Below are positions 7,577 through 17,349 of a stretch of 64,000 bases of DNA, in pieces. The translations under genes were made by a program, and so were the position numbers. The stretch is taken from contig OZ243946.1 in NCBI GenBank assembly GCA_965214285.1, positions 434,001-498,000 on the forward strand. Reading direction: 5' to 3'. Every line of letters starts with the position of its first letter. The first letter of the stretch is position 1. Origin of the DNA: G963422745 sp965214285. Its GTDB lineage: Bacteria; Actinomycetota; Acidimicrobiia; Acidimicrobiales; Aldehydirespiratoraceae. The notes beneath the pieces are model-generated. The model was not told the DNA's origin. It saw only the letters and a list, made by a program, of their open reading frames with translations, and ran no database searches.

Positions 7577-9645
7577 ACGATCTCCCGAATCCGACTGGGA
7601 CTTCGGCCCCTGATTCGCCGTCTCCGGCCGCTGAAGCGACCGACCCGGCCATCGACCAGCCTGGCCTGGCTGCCACTCCGTCATGCGAGGCCGGCGGTCG
7701 AGCCGGTGACGCCCCGGGCCTTACCCTGGCCGCCGACGGCCTTACCCTGCCCGCCGACGGCCCTGCTGGTGGCCAGGCTAGCCAGGCTGCTGGTGCAGCG
7801 GGGGCGGTTGACGGTGGTGCGGTGGAGCTGTTCGGGCGGGCGGAGGCCCTGGTGCGTCAGGTGAGGCCGGGCGGACGCTCGTTGGGGGAGCTGCGTGCCG
7901 CGGCCGGGGCGGCGAAGAGCTTGCAGGGGAGTCTGGACGCGGCGATGTGTGACATCACCGCGGAAATCGCGGCTTTGACCACCCCGGGTCGTGCTGCGGG
8001 GGTGATCTCTGAGCAGACCGGCAAGTCCAAGCGCGACGCCAGCCGGTTGGCCAAGGTCGCGCAAGGCCTGGCGGCGATGCCCAACACCAAGAAGAAGCTC
8101 TCAGAGGGCGGCTTCACGATCGACCACGCCGCAGCGCTGGTCAACACCGCGCAGACCGCAGGAGCAGAGACGGTCGACAACGACGAGGCGCTGTTGGGCC
8201 TGGCCGAGTCGAAGCCTGCGGATGTGTTCGCCGGTGACGCCAAGCGCGCCAGGTTGAAGGCCAGCCGTGACCGCGGTGAGGCTGAGCTGAAGCGTCAGCG
8301 CAACGCCCGCAAAGCCTCGCTTGGCACCGACCGCGATTCGGGCATGGGGATCTTGCACGCAGAGCTCGACCCGGTCAGCCACGGCCTGCTCGCCCAGGCC
8401 GTGCAGACCCACGCCGACAGGCTCTGGCGCCAAGACAGCAAGGCAGGCAACACCGCCAGCCGCACCGGGGCCCAGCGGATGGCCGACGCCTTGCTGGAGA
8501 CGATCACCGGCCTCGACGCTCTCACCCACAAGCCGTTGCCCGCCAACAGCGGCGGCAAGGGCAGCGGGCGGCCGCAGTTGATCATCACCGCAGACATCGG
8601 CCTCTTCGACGGCCGCAACCCCAACGGCGCCTGCGAGATGCTCGGCACCGGCCCCGTCCCGCCGGCCATCCTCGGGCGGCTGTCGGCGGACACCGCGGTG
8701 ACGGGCATGATCTTCGCAGGTGACGGTCGAGCTCTGTGGCTCGGCACCTCCACCCGCACCCCCAACGCCGCCCAGCGGCTCGCCATCGCAGCACGCGACA
8801 AAGGCTGCGTCCGCTGCGGCGCACCCATGCACATGGCCGACATCCACCACATCGTCGAATGGGAACACGGCGGCCCCACCGACATCGACAACCTCCAAGC
8901 CCTCTGTGGGCCGTGTCACCGCCAACACCACCACGACCAAGACCAACGCAACGGCCGACAGCCCCGCCGCCGCAAGCCCTCCAAGAAGAACGGCAAGAAC
9001 CGCAAGAACAACGGCGGGACCCAGGGCACCATCGCCATGAACCACAGCGGCAGCATCCATCACCGCATCCCCGTCGGCCAGATCCCCAGCCCGACCAGCA
9101 CCAACCGCAGCCCCGGCGAGGGCCAGAACCGGGCAAGCCCCAACGCCACCGGTGCGACCCGCAGCCGGAAAGTCTGGACAAGCAGCAGGCAAAGCCCAGC
9201 GAGCCTCAGCGCCGCCGGAGGCAAGACCTCAGCAGGCGGAACCCGCAGCCGAGACGGCCCCGGCACGTCCAGCCCGAAGCGCGGCGCGAACGCGGACTCG
9301 AACTCGGCGGAAGTCACCGGCAACCGTGATCGCAGGGCGTGCAACAGCGCCTTCGGCGACAGAACCCCAGCAGGCGGAACCCGCAGCCGAGACGGCCCCG
9401 GCACGTCCAGCCCGAAGCGCGGCGCGAACGCGGACTCGAAGTCGGCGGACATCACCGGCAACCCGGATCGCAGGGCGTGCAACCACGCCTTCGGCGACAG
9501 AACCCCAGCAAACGGAACCCGCAGCCGAGACGGCCCGACCCCTGAACCGAGCGGGCCGCGATCGCGCCGACGGGAGGCACCGCGGATGCATCGGCGCCAG
9601 CCCCGGACTCCCCTCGCGGGCGGGACAACGCCGGCGACCCGGTAG
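7573..9645 (+). CDS. 13E12-type (DUF222) HNH endonuclease with long repetitive C-terminal tail
   Basis: A 690-residue protein. The first 75 residues are disordered Pro/Ala/Gly-rich. A DUF222 helical domain spans about residues 80-330 (GELRAAAGAAKSLQG, then RRDAS-like KSKRDASRLAKVA). The HNH nuclease follows: CVRCGAPMHMADIHHIVEW with the HH catalytic pair and a closing GPCHRQHHH zinc motif. This is the REP13E12 family, abundant and mobile-looking in actinobacteria. After the HNH core comes a Lys/Arg/Asn-rich linker and a tail built from 46-residue tandem repeats, which ordinary family members lack. The ATG at 7573 follows a leader shared with two decayed upstream copies. Nuclease activity is likely; the biological role is unknown. 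Confidence 0.85.
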   Translation: MNDLPNPTGTSAPDSPSPAAEATDPAIDQPGLAATPSCEAGGRAGDAPGLTLAADGLTLPADGPAGGQASQAAGAAGAVDGGAVELFGRAEALVRQVRPGGRSLGELRAAAGAAKSLQGSLDAAMCDITAEIAALTTPGRAAGVISEQTGKSKRDASRLAKVAQGLAAMPNTKKKLSEGGFTIDHAAALVNTAQTAGAETVDNDEALLGLAESKPADVFAGDAKRARLKASRDRGEAELKRQRNARKASLGTDRDSGMGILHAELDPVSHGLLAQAVQTHADRLWRQDSKAGNTASRTGAQRMADALLETITGLDALTHKPLPANSGGKGSGRPQLIITADIGLFDGRNPNGACEMLGTGPVPPAILGRLSADTAVTGMIFAGDGRALWLGTSTRTPNAAQRLAIAARDKGCVRCGAPMHMADIHHIVEWEHGGPTDIDNLQALCGPCHRQHHHDQDQRNGRQPRRRKPSKKNGKNRKNNGGTQGTIAMNHSGSIHHRIPVGQIPSPTSTNRSPGEGQNRASPNATGATRSRKVWTSSRQSPASLSAAGGKTSAGGTRSRDGPGTSSPKRGANADSNSAEVTGNRDRRACNSAFGDRTPAGGTRSRDGPGTSSPKRGANADSKSADITGNPDRRACNHAFGDRTPANGTRSRDGPTPEPSGPRSRRREAPRMHRRQPRTPLAGGTTPATR
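9238..9540 (+). repeat. 138-bp in-frame tandem repeat in the HNH gene tail
   Basis: The unit beginning ggaacccgcagccgagacgg starts at 9238, 9376 and 9514, an exact 138-bp period. The first two units are nearly identical over their full length and the third is cut short after about 27 bp. Since 138 is divisible by three, each unit adds 46 residues to the HNH protein (from GGTRSRDGPG to GDRTPA) without changing frame. The other two forward frames are also open through much of the array, which is expected for in-frame GC-rich repeats. Confidence 0.9.
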
Positions 9646-9777
9646 CGCCCGAGAAAGCGCCTGAGAGCGTGGTCATCGCCGAGGTCGAGTCGGTAGCGGG
9701 CCGGTCGGCGCGGTGAACGCCGGCCGCGGCACGAGCGGCAAGGGCGCACCCGCCGTGTGCAACTAGCCTGTCGCCCC

Positions 9778-11330
<1,553 letters not shown>

Positions 11331-11334
<4 letters not shown>

Positions 11335-11681
11335 GCGCCGGCAGCGCTGCGCGCAACGATGGCAGCGCAGGCAACCACGGCAGTCACGGCAGCGCAGGCA
11401 ACGACGGCAGTCACGGCAGCGCAGGCAACGACGGCAGTGACGACAGCGCAGGCAACGACGGCAGTCACGGCAGCGCTGTCGGCGGCGGTGATGCCCGCAG
11501 CGGCCTGGCGGGCCTGGTCGTCACTCCCGAGCCCAGCGACGAGGAGCTGACGGCGATCCTGGCGGCCTATGAGCAGCTCTGGCCCGAGCCGGCCGAGGCT
11601 CAGCCGCCTGCCTCAGCACCTCGCTGGAGGTACGCGGGCCGCTGGTGGACGCCCAGGCCCCGCTACGGCGGCTGGGCCTGA
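11331..11681 (+). CDS. accE: Acyl-CoA carboxylase epsilon subunit
   Basis: A 116-residue protein overlapping the carboxyltransferase gene by four bases. The C-terminal 65 residues match the small epsilon subunit of actinobacterial acyl-CoA carboxylases: VVTPEPSDEELTAILAAYEQ followed by the terminal RWRYAGRWW aromatic cluster. The epsilon subunit stabilises the alpha-beta complex. The N-terminal half is unusual: it consists of a 9-residue Gly/Ser/Ala/Asn/Asp/His repeat (GSAGNDGSH) present four times and encoded by a 27-bp tandem repeat, and is probably a disordered tether. Confidence 0.82.
11361..11468 (+). repeat. 27-bp tandem repeat inside accE
   Basis: Four consecutive 27-bp units beginning ggcagcgcaggcaac start at 11361, 11388, 11415 and 11442, and a partial fifth follows. 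They differ by one or two bases. The period keeps the frame and gives the GSAGN(D/H)GS(H/D) nonapeptide in the epsilon subunit N-terminus. Confidence 0.9.
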
Positions 11682-11822
11682 CGGGCCAGCCACCCCGAGA
11701 ACCGGCGAGCCGCGAGGCGACAGCCGCAGTGCTTCCGGGCGCGTCGATTACCTGAGTCAGCGAGGAGGGCCAAGGCGGCCGGGAGCGCCGCGGGCTGTTT
11801 GCTGCGGCCAGAACCCCGGCGG

Positions 11823-12317
11823 TCAGGCGCGCCGGCGGGCGGCGAAGAACTCGCTGAGCAAGGCCGCGCACTCATCCGCGCGCACGCTGTGGGTCACCTC
11901 GAAGCTGTGGTTGAGCCGGGGGTCGACGGCCAGGTTGTACAGCGACCCGCAGGCGCCCGCCTTGGGATCCGCGGCGCCGTAGACCAAGCGCGCCACGCGG
12001 GCCTGCTGCAACGCCCCGGCGCACATCGGGCAGGGCTCGAGGGTGACCACCACCGTGGCGCCCTCCAGCCTCCACGAGCCGACCGCCGCGGCCGCGTCGC
12101 GCAGCGCCAGCACCTCGGCGTGAGCGGTCGGGTCGCCGCTGAGCTCGCGCTCGTTGTGGCGCGCGGCTGTGACCTTGCCGCCCATGACCACCAGCGCGCC
12201 GACCGGCACGTCGCCATGGGCAGGCGCGGCCCGCGCCTCTTCGATGGCGAGGCCCATCAGCTCCCAGTCGCTGAGGGCAGCGTCGCCGCCCGGGCCTGCC
12301 GGCCTAACCGCTGACAT
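11823..12317 (-). CDS. tadA: tRNA-specific adenosine deaminase TadA
   Basis: A 164-residue deaminase that converts A34 to inosine in tRNA-Arg(ACG). The zinc site is complete: PTAHAEVLAL gives the His ligand and the proton-shuttling Glu, and LEPCPMCAGA gives the two Cys ligands. NLAVDPRLNH matches the substrate-binding region. The start is an ATG at 12317 that lies in a 127-bp duplicated segment and overlaps the stop of a 46-codon frame created by that duplication. An internal ATG (MGLAIEEARAA) at residue 21 is where most homologues begin, so either start is possible. The gene lies downstream of lspA on the same strand. Confidence 0.9.
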   Translation of the reverse strand: MSAVRPAGPGGDAALSDWELMGLAIEEARAAPAHGDVPVGALVVMGGKVTAARHNERELSGDPTAHAEVLALRDAAAAVGSWRLEGATVVVTLEPCPMCAGALQQARVARLVYGAADPKAGACGSLYNLAVDPRLNHSFEVTHSVRADECAALLSEFFAARRRA

Positions 12318-12477
12318 CGGCGACTCCGTCCCGCGCAGCGGCGTGCGCCGGCGCGGCCCGCGCCTCTTCGATGGCGAGGCCCATCAGCTCCCAGTCGCTG
12401 AGGGCAGCGTCGCCGCCCGGGCCTGCTGGCCTAACCGCTGACATCGGCGACTCCGTCCCGCGCAGCGGCGTGCGCCG
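12224..12477. repeat. 127-bp tandem duplication between tadA and lspA
   Basis: Two head-to-tail copies, 12224-12350 and 12351-12477, differ at only one or two positions (for example ctgccggcc against ctgctggcc). The segment contains the last codons of lspA and the first codons of tadA. The near identity implies a recent event. Since 127 is not a multiple of three, the extra tadA start is read into a new frame and terminates before the real tadA ATG. Confidence 0.93.
12304..12444 (-). CDS. 46-codon reading frame created by the 127-bp duplication (tadA start fused to lspA end)
   Basis: This frame begins with the duplicated tadA ATG, runs through the first 34 tadA codons (to EEARAAPAH) and then reads the last lspA codons ARDGVADVSG in their original frame. 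Its stop overlaps the true tadA ATG just as the lspA stop overlaps its own ATG. So it inherits both a translational start signal and coupling to tadA. The product would be a 46-residue chimera with no catalytic residues. I consider translation plausible but function unlikely; its main effect would be on coupling between lspA and tadA. Confidence 0.5.
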   Translation of the reverse strand: MSAVRPAGPGGDAALSDWELMGLAIEEARAAPAHAAARDGVADVSG

Positions 12478-13081
12478 TCGCAGTCGGCGTCGAGTCGCCC
12501 GCCTCGCCCGCAGCAGCGCTCTCGTCGGCGGCACCAGGGCCTTCGGCGGCAGCGGCAGCGGCCTCGGCTTCGGCGGCGGCAGCGTCCTCGTCCTCGGTCT
12601 CGGCGAGGCGGTGGCGGCGGGTCTCGGTGACCACGAAGGCGATGGTGCCGCAGACCACCAGGGAGTCGGCCACGTTGAACACGGCGTACCAGGTGACGTC
12701 GATGAAGTCGACGACCTCGCCCGAGAGCGGCCCGTCGTCGGCGCGGAACAGGCGGTCGGCGAGATTCCCCAGCGCCCCTCCGAGGACCAGCGACAACAGC
12801 ACCAGCCGCAGGGTGCCCGCCGAGCGCCAGATCATGGCGGCCACCACCACGCAGACGGCCATCACGAACACGGCGACCAGCTGGGGGTGGCCCGCGCCCG
12901 CCGAGAAGGAGAAGCCGCTGTTGTAGGAGAGGTCCAGCTCCACGCTGGGCACGATCTCGATCACGCGGTCGTCGGCGAGGGCGGTCTCGGCCCACCACTT
13001 CGTGAGCTGGTCCACGGCCGCCGCGACCACCACGATCGCAGCGGCGATGCTGAGCCTGCGCCGACGGGTCACCCGGCCCAA
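12431..13081 (-). CDS. lspA: Lipoprotein signal peptidase (signal peptidase II)
   Basis: A 216-residue inner-membrane aspartic protease that removes signal peptides from diacylglyceryl-modified prolipoproteins. Four hydrophobic segments are visible. Motifs include VDQLTKWW near the N-terminus and the two catalytic Asp regions GALGNLADRLFR and YAVFNVADSLVV. The last 55 residues form an Ala/Glu-rich acidic tail (about residues 155-216), much longer than the usual short C-terminus of LspA. The final codons lie in the 127-bp duplicated segment. The gene is transcribed toward tadA and probably forms an operon with it. Confidence 0.9.
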   Translation of the reverse strand: MGRVTRRRRLSIAAAIVVVAAAVDQLTKWWAETALADDRVIEIVPSVELDLSYNSGFSFSAGAGHPQLVAVFVMAVCVVVAAMIWRSAGTLRLVLLSLVLGGALGNLADRLFRADDGPLSGEVVDFIDVTWYAVFNVADSLVVCGTIAFVVTETRRHRLAETEDEDAAAAEAEAAAAAAEGPGAADESAAAGEAGDSTPTATAHAAARDGVADVSG

Positions 13082-13109
13082 GCTAGCGGGGCGCCCTCAA
13101 GCAGCCTGC

Positions 13110-13495
13110 CAGTGCCAGACAGCACACCGCAGCCTCCCGGACGTGGGGCCAACCAACCCGCCAAGCCCACACAGCACACCGCAGCCTCCCGGACGTGGGG
13201 CCAACCAGCCCGCCAAACCAACACAGCACACCGCAGCCTCCCGGACGTGGGGCCAACCAACCCGCCAAACCAACACACACACCACGGCCTCCCGGACGTG
13301 GGGCCAACCAACCCGCCAAGCCCACACAGCACACCACGGCCTCCCGGACGTGGGGCCAAGCAGCCCGCCAAACCAACACAGCACACCGCAGCCTCCCGGA
13401 CGTGGGGCCAACCAGCCCGCCAAGCCCACACAGCACACCACGGCCTCCCGGACGTGGGGCCAACCAGCCCGCCAAGCCCACACAGCACACCACGG
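13110..13495. repeat. 52-bp tandem repeat array (array A)
   Basis: The core cctcccggacgtggggccaa starts at 13133, 13185, 13237, 13288, 13340, 13392 and 13444, giving a period of 52 bp with one 51-bp unit, and a partial unit precedes it. The rest of each unit is a cagcccgccaagccc-like stretch followed by acacagcacacc. Variation is limited to a few alternating positions (gcag/acgg, aacc/agcc). There are no unique spacers, so this is a minisatellite and not a CRISPR. Both strands are open in several frames, but I do not regard these frames as genes. Confidence 0.93.
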
Positions 13496-13880
13496 CCTCC
13501 CGGCTGCGGTCACGGTGCCTGCCAGGCCGAGGTGCCAGGCCGGGGCCTCCCGGCTGCGGTCACGGTGCCTGCCAGGCCGAGGTGCCAGGCCGGGGCCTCC
13601 CGGCTGCGGTCACGGTGCCTGCCAGGCCGAGGTGCCAGGCCGGGGCCTCCCGGCTGCGGTCACGGTGCCTGCCAGGCCGAGGTGCCAGGCCGGGGCTTCC
13701 CGGCTGCGGTCACGGTGCCTGCCAGGCCGAGGTGCCAGGCCGGGGCTTCCCGGCTGCGGTCACGGTGCCTGCCAGGCCGAGGTGCCAGGCCGGGGCTTCC
13801 CGGCTGCGGTCACGGTGCCTGCCAGGCCGAGGTGCCAGGCCGGGGCTTCCCGGCTGCGGTCACGGGGCTTGCCAGGCGGC
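13496..13880. repeat. 50-bp tandem repeat array (array B) merging into the hydrolase 3' end
   Basis: Seven units of exactly 50 bp begin at 13496, 13546, 13596, 13646, 13696, 13746 and 13796, and a partial eighth follows at 13846. The core is cggctgcggtcacggtgcct followed by gccaggccgaggtgcc. The first four carry cctcccgg and the later ones cttcccgg. The last partial unit, cggctgcggtcacggggctt, overlaps the stop codon and last codons of the hydrolase on the minus strand. The array therefore looks as if it was amplified from the 3' end of that gene. It abuts array A directly. Confidence 0.93.
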
Positions 13881-14927
13881 GATCTCTTGGCCCACGGCGG
13901 TCGGATCCTCGAACGGGCCGAGGTGGCTGAGCTCGGGGTGGTGGCGCAGCACGGCCTGCGGGAGCACCTCGGCTATGCCGGGCGCGAACTCCGCCGGCGA
14001 GAAGTCCTGATCGAGGCTGCCGTAGGCCACCATCAGGTCCATGCCGATGCTGGCGAGGCGCTCGTGGGTGATCTTGTCCGCGGCGAAGGTGGCTGCCTCA
14101 TCCGCGGGCTCGCACGCCAGGCGCACGTTCCCGCCGGCGGTGTCGACGAAGCCGTGCTCGACGTAGGCGGCGAGGGCGTCGATGCGCATGGCGTCCAGAG
14201 GCGGCCTGGCGGCGTAGCGCTGCAGCGCCGCCTGGCGCGACTCGAACTCGGGCCGCCTGCTGAGCGCCGGGGCGATCATGTGGTTGCCCGGATGGCGCTG
14301 CTCGAAGTCCGCCGGCACCACGATCGGCTCGAACATGTAGGCGGCGCGCACCGTGCCGGGCCTCTGCATCTCGGCGAGGAACAGGGCCGCGCCACCCATG
14401 GAGTGGCCCACGCCGACCAGCGGCGAGCCGATCACGTCCGCGCAGGCCGCCACGTCGTCGCCCATGCCCCGCCAGTCGTAGTCGCCTGACGCCGGCGCGC
14501 TCGCCGCGCCGTGGCCCCGGAAGTCCAGGGCCCACACCGTGAAGTGCTCGACGAGCCCCCGCGCCAGCGGGGCATAGGCCAGGGCACAGAAGCCGGTGGC
14601 GTGGCAGATCAACAGCGGCGGCCCGCTGCCGCCCAGGCGGTGCAGGGCGAGGCTCACCCCGTCGGAGGAGTCGACTCGGCGCGTCGTCGCCTGCGGCACG
14701 GACCCAGGGTGACGAGCCGAGCCCGGCGCGGCGCCAGCGACCACGACGCGAGGCGCCTCGGCAGCGGACGCCCCGCCGTTGCGGTCGAGCTCGGCGATCT
14801 GCCAGCACACGCCCGAGGCGTCGATGCCGACGACGGTTCCGGGCGCGGCATCGTCGGGCAGGGCGACGAGCCCGAGGTCCGTCCCGTCGGTGTGGACGAT
14901 CCGCCAAGGTGCGTCGGTCTCAGGCAC
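13860..14927 (-). CDS. Alpha/beta hydrolase with N-terminal extra domain
   Basis: A 355-residue protein with an uncharacterised N-terminal part of about 85 residues followed by an alpha/beta hydrolase. The catalytic elements are GHSMGGAAL (nucleophile Ser), YGSLDQDF (acid Asp) and ELSHLGPFEDP (His). CHATGFCALAYAPLA forms the oxyanion region. The substrate is unknown; the fold is similar to haloperoxidase/esterase-like members. The start is a GTG at 14927. Its last codons lie in tandem array B, so the C-terminus (AAWQAP) borders repeat DNA. No neighbouring gene suggests a pathway. Confidence 0.8.
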   Translation of the reverse strand: MPETDAPWRIVHTDGTDLGLVALPDDAAPGTVVGIDASGVCWQIAELDRNGGASAAEAPRVVVAGAAPGSARHPGSVPQATTRRVDSSDGVSLALHRLGGSGPPLLICHATGFCALAYAPLARGLVEHFTVWALDFRGHGAASAPASGDYDWRGMGDDVAACADVIGSPLVGVGHSMGGAALFLAEMQRPGTVRAAYMFEPIVVPADFEQRHPGNHMIAPALSRRPEFESRQAALQRYAARPPLDAMRIDALAAYVEHGFVDTAGGNVRLACEPADEAATFAADKITHERLASIGMDLMVAYGSLDQDFSPAEFAPGIAEVLPQAVLRHHPELSHLGPFEDPTAVGQEIAAWQAP

Positions 14928-14983
14928 GCGCTGATTCTCGCCGGGCCATGCGCGCCCGCCAAACCCTGCGCGCCCGCTCGCTG

Positions 14984-15240
14984 TGCCGGCTCAGGCAGCA
15001 CCGGCTCGGGTTGCGCGCGCTCACCAGCCGTGCCGGCTCAGGCAGCACCGGCTCGGGTTGCGCGCGCTCACCAGCCGTGCCGGCTCAGGCAGCACCGGCT
15101 CGGGTTGCGCGCGCTCACCAGCCGTGCCGGCTCAGGCAGCACCGGCTCGGGTTGCGCGCGCTCACCAGCGGTGCCGGCTCAGGCAGCACCGGCCCGGGTT
15201 GCGCGCGCTCACCAGCCGTGCCGGCTCAGGCAGCGCCGGC
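14984..15240. repeat. 47-bp tandem repeat array (array C)
   Basis: Five complete 47-bp units begin at 14984, 15031, 15078, 15125 and 15172, followed by a partial unit at 15219. The core is tgccggctcaggcagcaccg followed by gctcgggttgcgcgcgctca. Sequence identity between units is nearly complete. It fills the space between the divergently oriented ends of the hydrolase and the DUF5990 gene. No unique spacers are present. Confidence 0.93.
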
Positions 15241-15270
15241 TCGCAGCAGCGCTCAAACCCGCGCCGCGGC

Positions 15271-15711
15271 TCAGCAGGGCTGCCACTGCACGGCAGGCGG
15301 ATCGACCCGCCCGCAGCGAGGCGCGCCGGCGTCGTCGCTGAGCCGGACCCGCGCGCAGAGCCCGTCGCCTGAGGCGCAGCGCAAGACCAGCTCCGGATCC
15401 ACCCGGCTGAGCATCAGCTTCGCCCTCGCGAACATCTCGAAGCCGCCGTCGCCGTCCACGTCCCCCCAGGTCAGGTACACGAACCGCTCGCCCTTGCGGC
15501 CCTGCACCGCCGGGCCGCGGAAGTCCAACCCGGCAGCGGTCTCGCGCACCTCCACGTCGAGCTCGAAGTGCGCGCTCTCGGCGTCGCCGGGCACCAGCGC
15601 AGCAGGCTCGCGGCCCAACTGCACGCCCACGTGGACGTTGACGCAGGCCAGCCCGCCGCTGCCGCACGCCAGGCGTCCGGGCAGGTCCCAGCCCTCGATC
15701 ACGAGCCTCAT
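15271..15711 (-). CDS. DUF5990 family protein
   Basis: A 146-residue protein. It opens with MRLVIEGWDLPGR and has the features VHVGVQLGREP, DFRGPAVQGRKGERFVYLTWG and FARAKLML that I recognise from DUF5990 proteins of actinobacteria. It has no transmembrane segment or known catalytic motif; the function is unknown. There is an extended C-terminal 25 residues with two Cys (RCGRVDPPAVQWQPC) close to tandem array C. It is transcribed away from the C1 locus. Confidence 0.65.
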   Translation of the reverse strand: MRLVIEGWDLPGRLACGSGGLACVNVHVGVQLGREPAALVPGDAESAHFELDVEVRETAAGLDFRGPAVQGRKGERFVYLTWGDVDGDGGFEMFARAKLMLSRVDPELVLRCASGDGLCARVRLSDDAGAPRCGRVDPPAVQWQPC

Positions 15712-15918
15712 CGGAGGCGGATCGTAGCCCTCGGATCACCCCTGTCAGTCAGCGAATTTTCCTCCGAGTAGAGGTCCGCGCAGAGGATTGTGGCGCGGCG
15801 TGCAGCGATGTGCTACGGTCGCAGGCGAAGCCCGACAGCTTCGAGGTTGCACCCAGACCCGGCCCCGGCCGGCAGGGGCGCAGCCGGCCAGAACAGCGAG
15901 TCTTGGGGAGGCTCAGCA

Positions 15919-17343
15919 ATGCAACTACTTGCACAGGTCGGCGTGGACACCGTGTTCACGGAGGCCTACTACTTCTTCACCGTGGCCATCATGTGGCTGC
16001 TCCACGTGGGGTTCATGACCTATGAGGCCGGCGTCAGCCGCCGCAAGAACGTCATGGCCACGGCGATGAAGAACATCCTGACCATCGCGGTGGTCACGCC
16101 GACGTTCTACTACCTGGGGTGGTGGGTCTACTTCTGCATGCAGGAGGGGTTCGTGCCGACCACCTCGGCAGACGGGAACAACGCCGTGGACTCGGCGTTC
16201 TACTTCTGCGGTGAGAGCGGGGGCCACTACGCCCTGCCCTGGGAGGGCTTCATGGGCCCGAACCTCGGTGACAACATCACCGGCGTGTTCTGGGCAGCAT
16301 TCGTGCTGTTCTCCTGGACGACGGGCTCGATCATGTCCGGTGCGATCATCGAGCGGATCCGCCTCTCGGCGTATCTGCTGCTGACAGCGCTGATGGGCGG
16401 CATCATCTGGGTGCTGGCCGCAGCCTGGGGCTGGAGCTATGGAGGGTGGCTCACGCTGCACTTCGGCTTCCACGACTTCGCAGCGTCGGGCGTGGTCCAC
16501 GGCATCGCGGGCATCTTCGCCCTCGGGGTGCTCTTCAACCTCGGCCCACGGCTGGGCAGATACGACTCCGACGGAGGCACGAGAGCGTTCAGGCCGCACA
16601 GCCTGCACCTCACGCTGATGGGGCTGATGATCATCTTCACGGCCTTCTACGCCTTCTACGCGGCGTGTCTGGCGATCACCGCCGACACCACGCCAGGCTG
16701 GGCGAACATCTACTTCAGCCCGGCCACGCTGTCGGCCATCACCTTCACCATCACGATGGCGTTCGCCGCGGGCTTTGCCGGCGGCTACACCTTCTCGGGC
16801 GGCGATCCGTTCTGGACCCTGTCCGGAGGCCTCGCCGGCGTGGTGGCGGTGTCGTCGGGCGCCGACGTCTACTCGCCGAGCCTGGTGCTGTTCCTGGCCT
16901 TCTTCTCCGCCGGCCTGGCGGTGTGGGTCGGCAACCTCATCGAGCGCAAGGGCCGAGTCGACGACGCAGTCGGCGCGGTGGCCGTGCACGGCGTGATGGG
17001 CATGTGGGGGGTGCTGCTCCTGGGCATCTTCGCCTCGGGCTACCCGACGGGCGCCTACGGGGTCGAGACCTCGATCCTCGGGCAGCTGGTCGGCATCTCC
17101 GCACTGTTCCCGCTGGCCTTCCTCACCGGCTACGTGGCCTCGTGGATCCTCAAGCAGCTCAACATGCTGCGGGTCCCGCCCGAGGTGGAGCTGAAGGGCA
17201 TCGACGTGGTGGAGTACGGCAGCGACTTCTTCCCCGAGTGGGGGGCTCGCGACGAGCCCATCATCCTGGCCGACGGCACCGAAGTGGCCGCCAGCCCAGT
17301 CATCCAGCAGGCCTACGACGACCTCGTAGGCGCCAACCGCTGA
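15919..17343 (+). CDS. amt: Divergent Amt/MEP-family ammonium (or methylammonium) transporter
   Basis: A 474-residue membrane protein with about 11 transmembrane segments. The two pore histidines of the Amt family are recognisable in FAASGVVHGIAG and AVAVHGVMGMWG, and the Asp that precedes the first of them is present in FHDFAASG. Loops differ from canonical AmtB: the N-terminus lacks a normal signal region, and there is a 50-residue soluble C-terminal tail (from VEYGSDFFPEWG). The ATG at 15919 follows ggggaggctcagca. It heads a run of genes leading to tdm on the same strand, so transport of methylated amines or recovery of ammonium from their breakdown is the natural inference. Direct substrate is not known. 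Confidence 0.8.
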   Translation: MQLLAQVGVDTVFTEAYYFFTVAIMWLLHVGFMTYEAGVSRRKNVMATAMKNILTIAVVTPTFYYLGWWVYFCMQEGFVPTTSADGNNAVDSAFYFCGESGGHYALPWEGFMGPNLGDNITGVFWAAFVLFSWTTGSIMSGAIIERIRLSAYLLLTALMGGIIWVLAAAWGWSYGGWLTLHFGFHDFAASGVVHGIAGIFALGVLFNLGPRLGRYDSDGGTRAFRPHSLHLTLMGLMIIFTAFYAFYAACLAITADTTPGWANIYFSPATLSAITFTITMAFAAGFAGGYTFSGGDPFWTLSGGLAGVVAVSSGADVYSPSLVLFLAFFSAGLAVWVGNLIERKGRVDDAVGAVAVHGVMGMWGVLLLGIFASGYPTGAYGVETSILGQLVGISALFPLAFLTGYVASWILKQLNMLRVPPEVELKGIDVVEYGSDFFPEWGARDEPIILADGTEVAASPVIQQAYDDLVGANR

Positions 17344-17349
17344 CGCCAC

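Noticed and set aside
13110..13880. CRISPR array
   Set aside because: Units are tandem and identical throughout; there are no unique spacers and no cas genes nearby.
12371..14489. Long plus-strand frames over lspA, the tandem arrays and the hydrolase
   Set aside because: They exist only because repeats without stops are open in several frames; the residues are low-complexity Pro/Arg/Gly and the real genes are on the minus strand.
14984..15240. CRISPR array or 47-bp insertion-site repeat
   Set aside because: Units follow one another without spacers; simple minisatellite.
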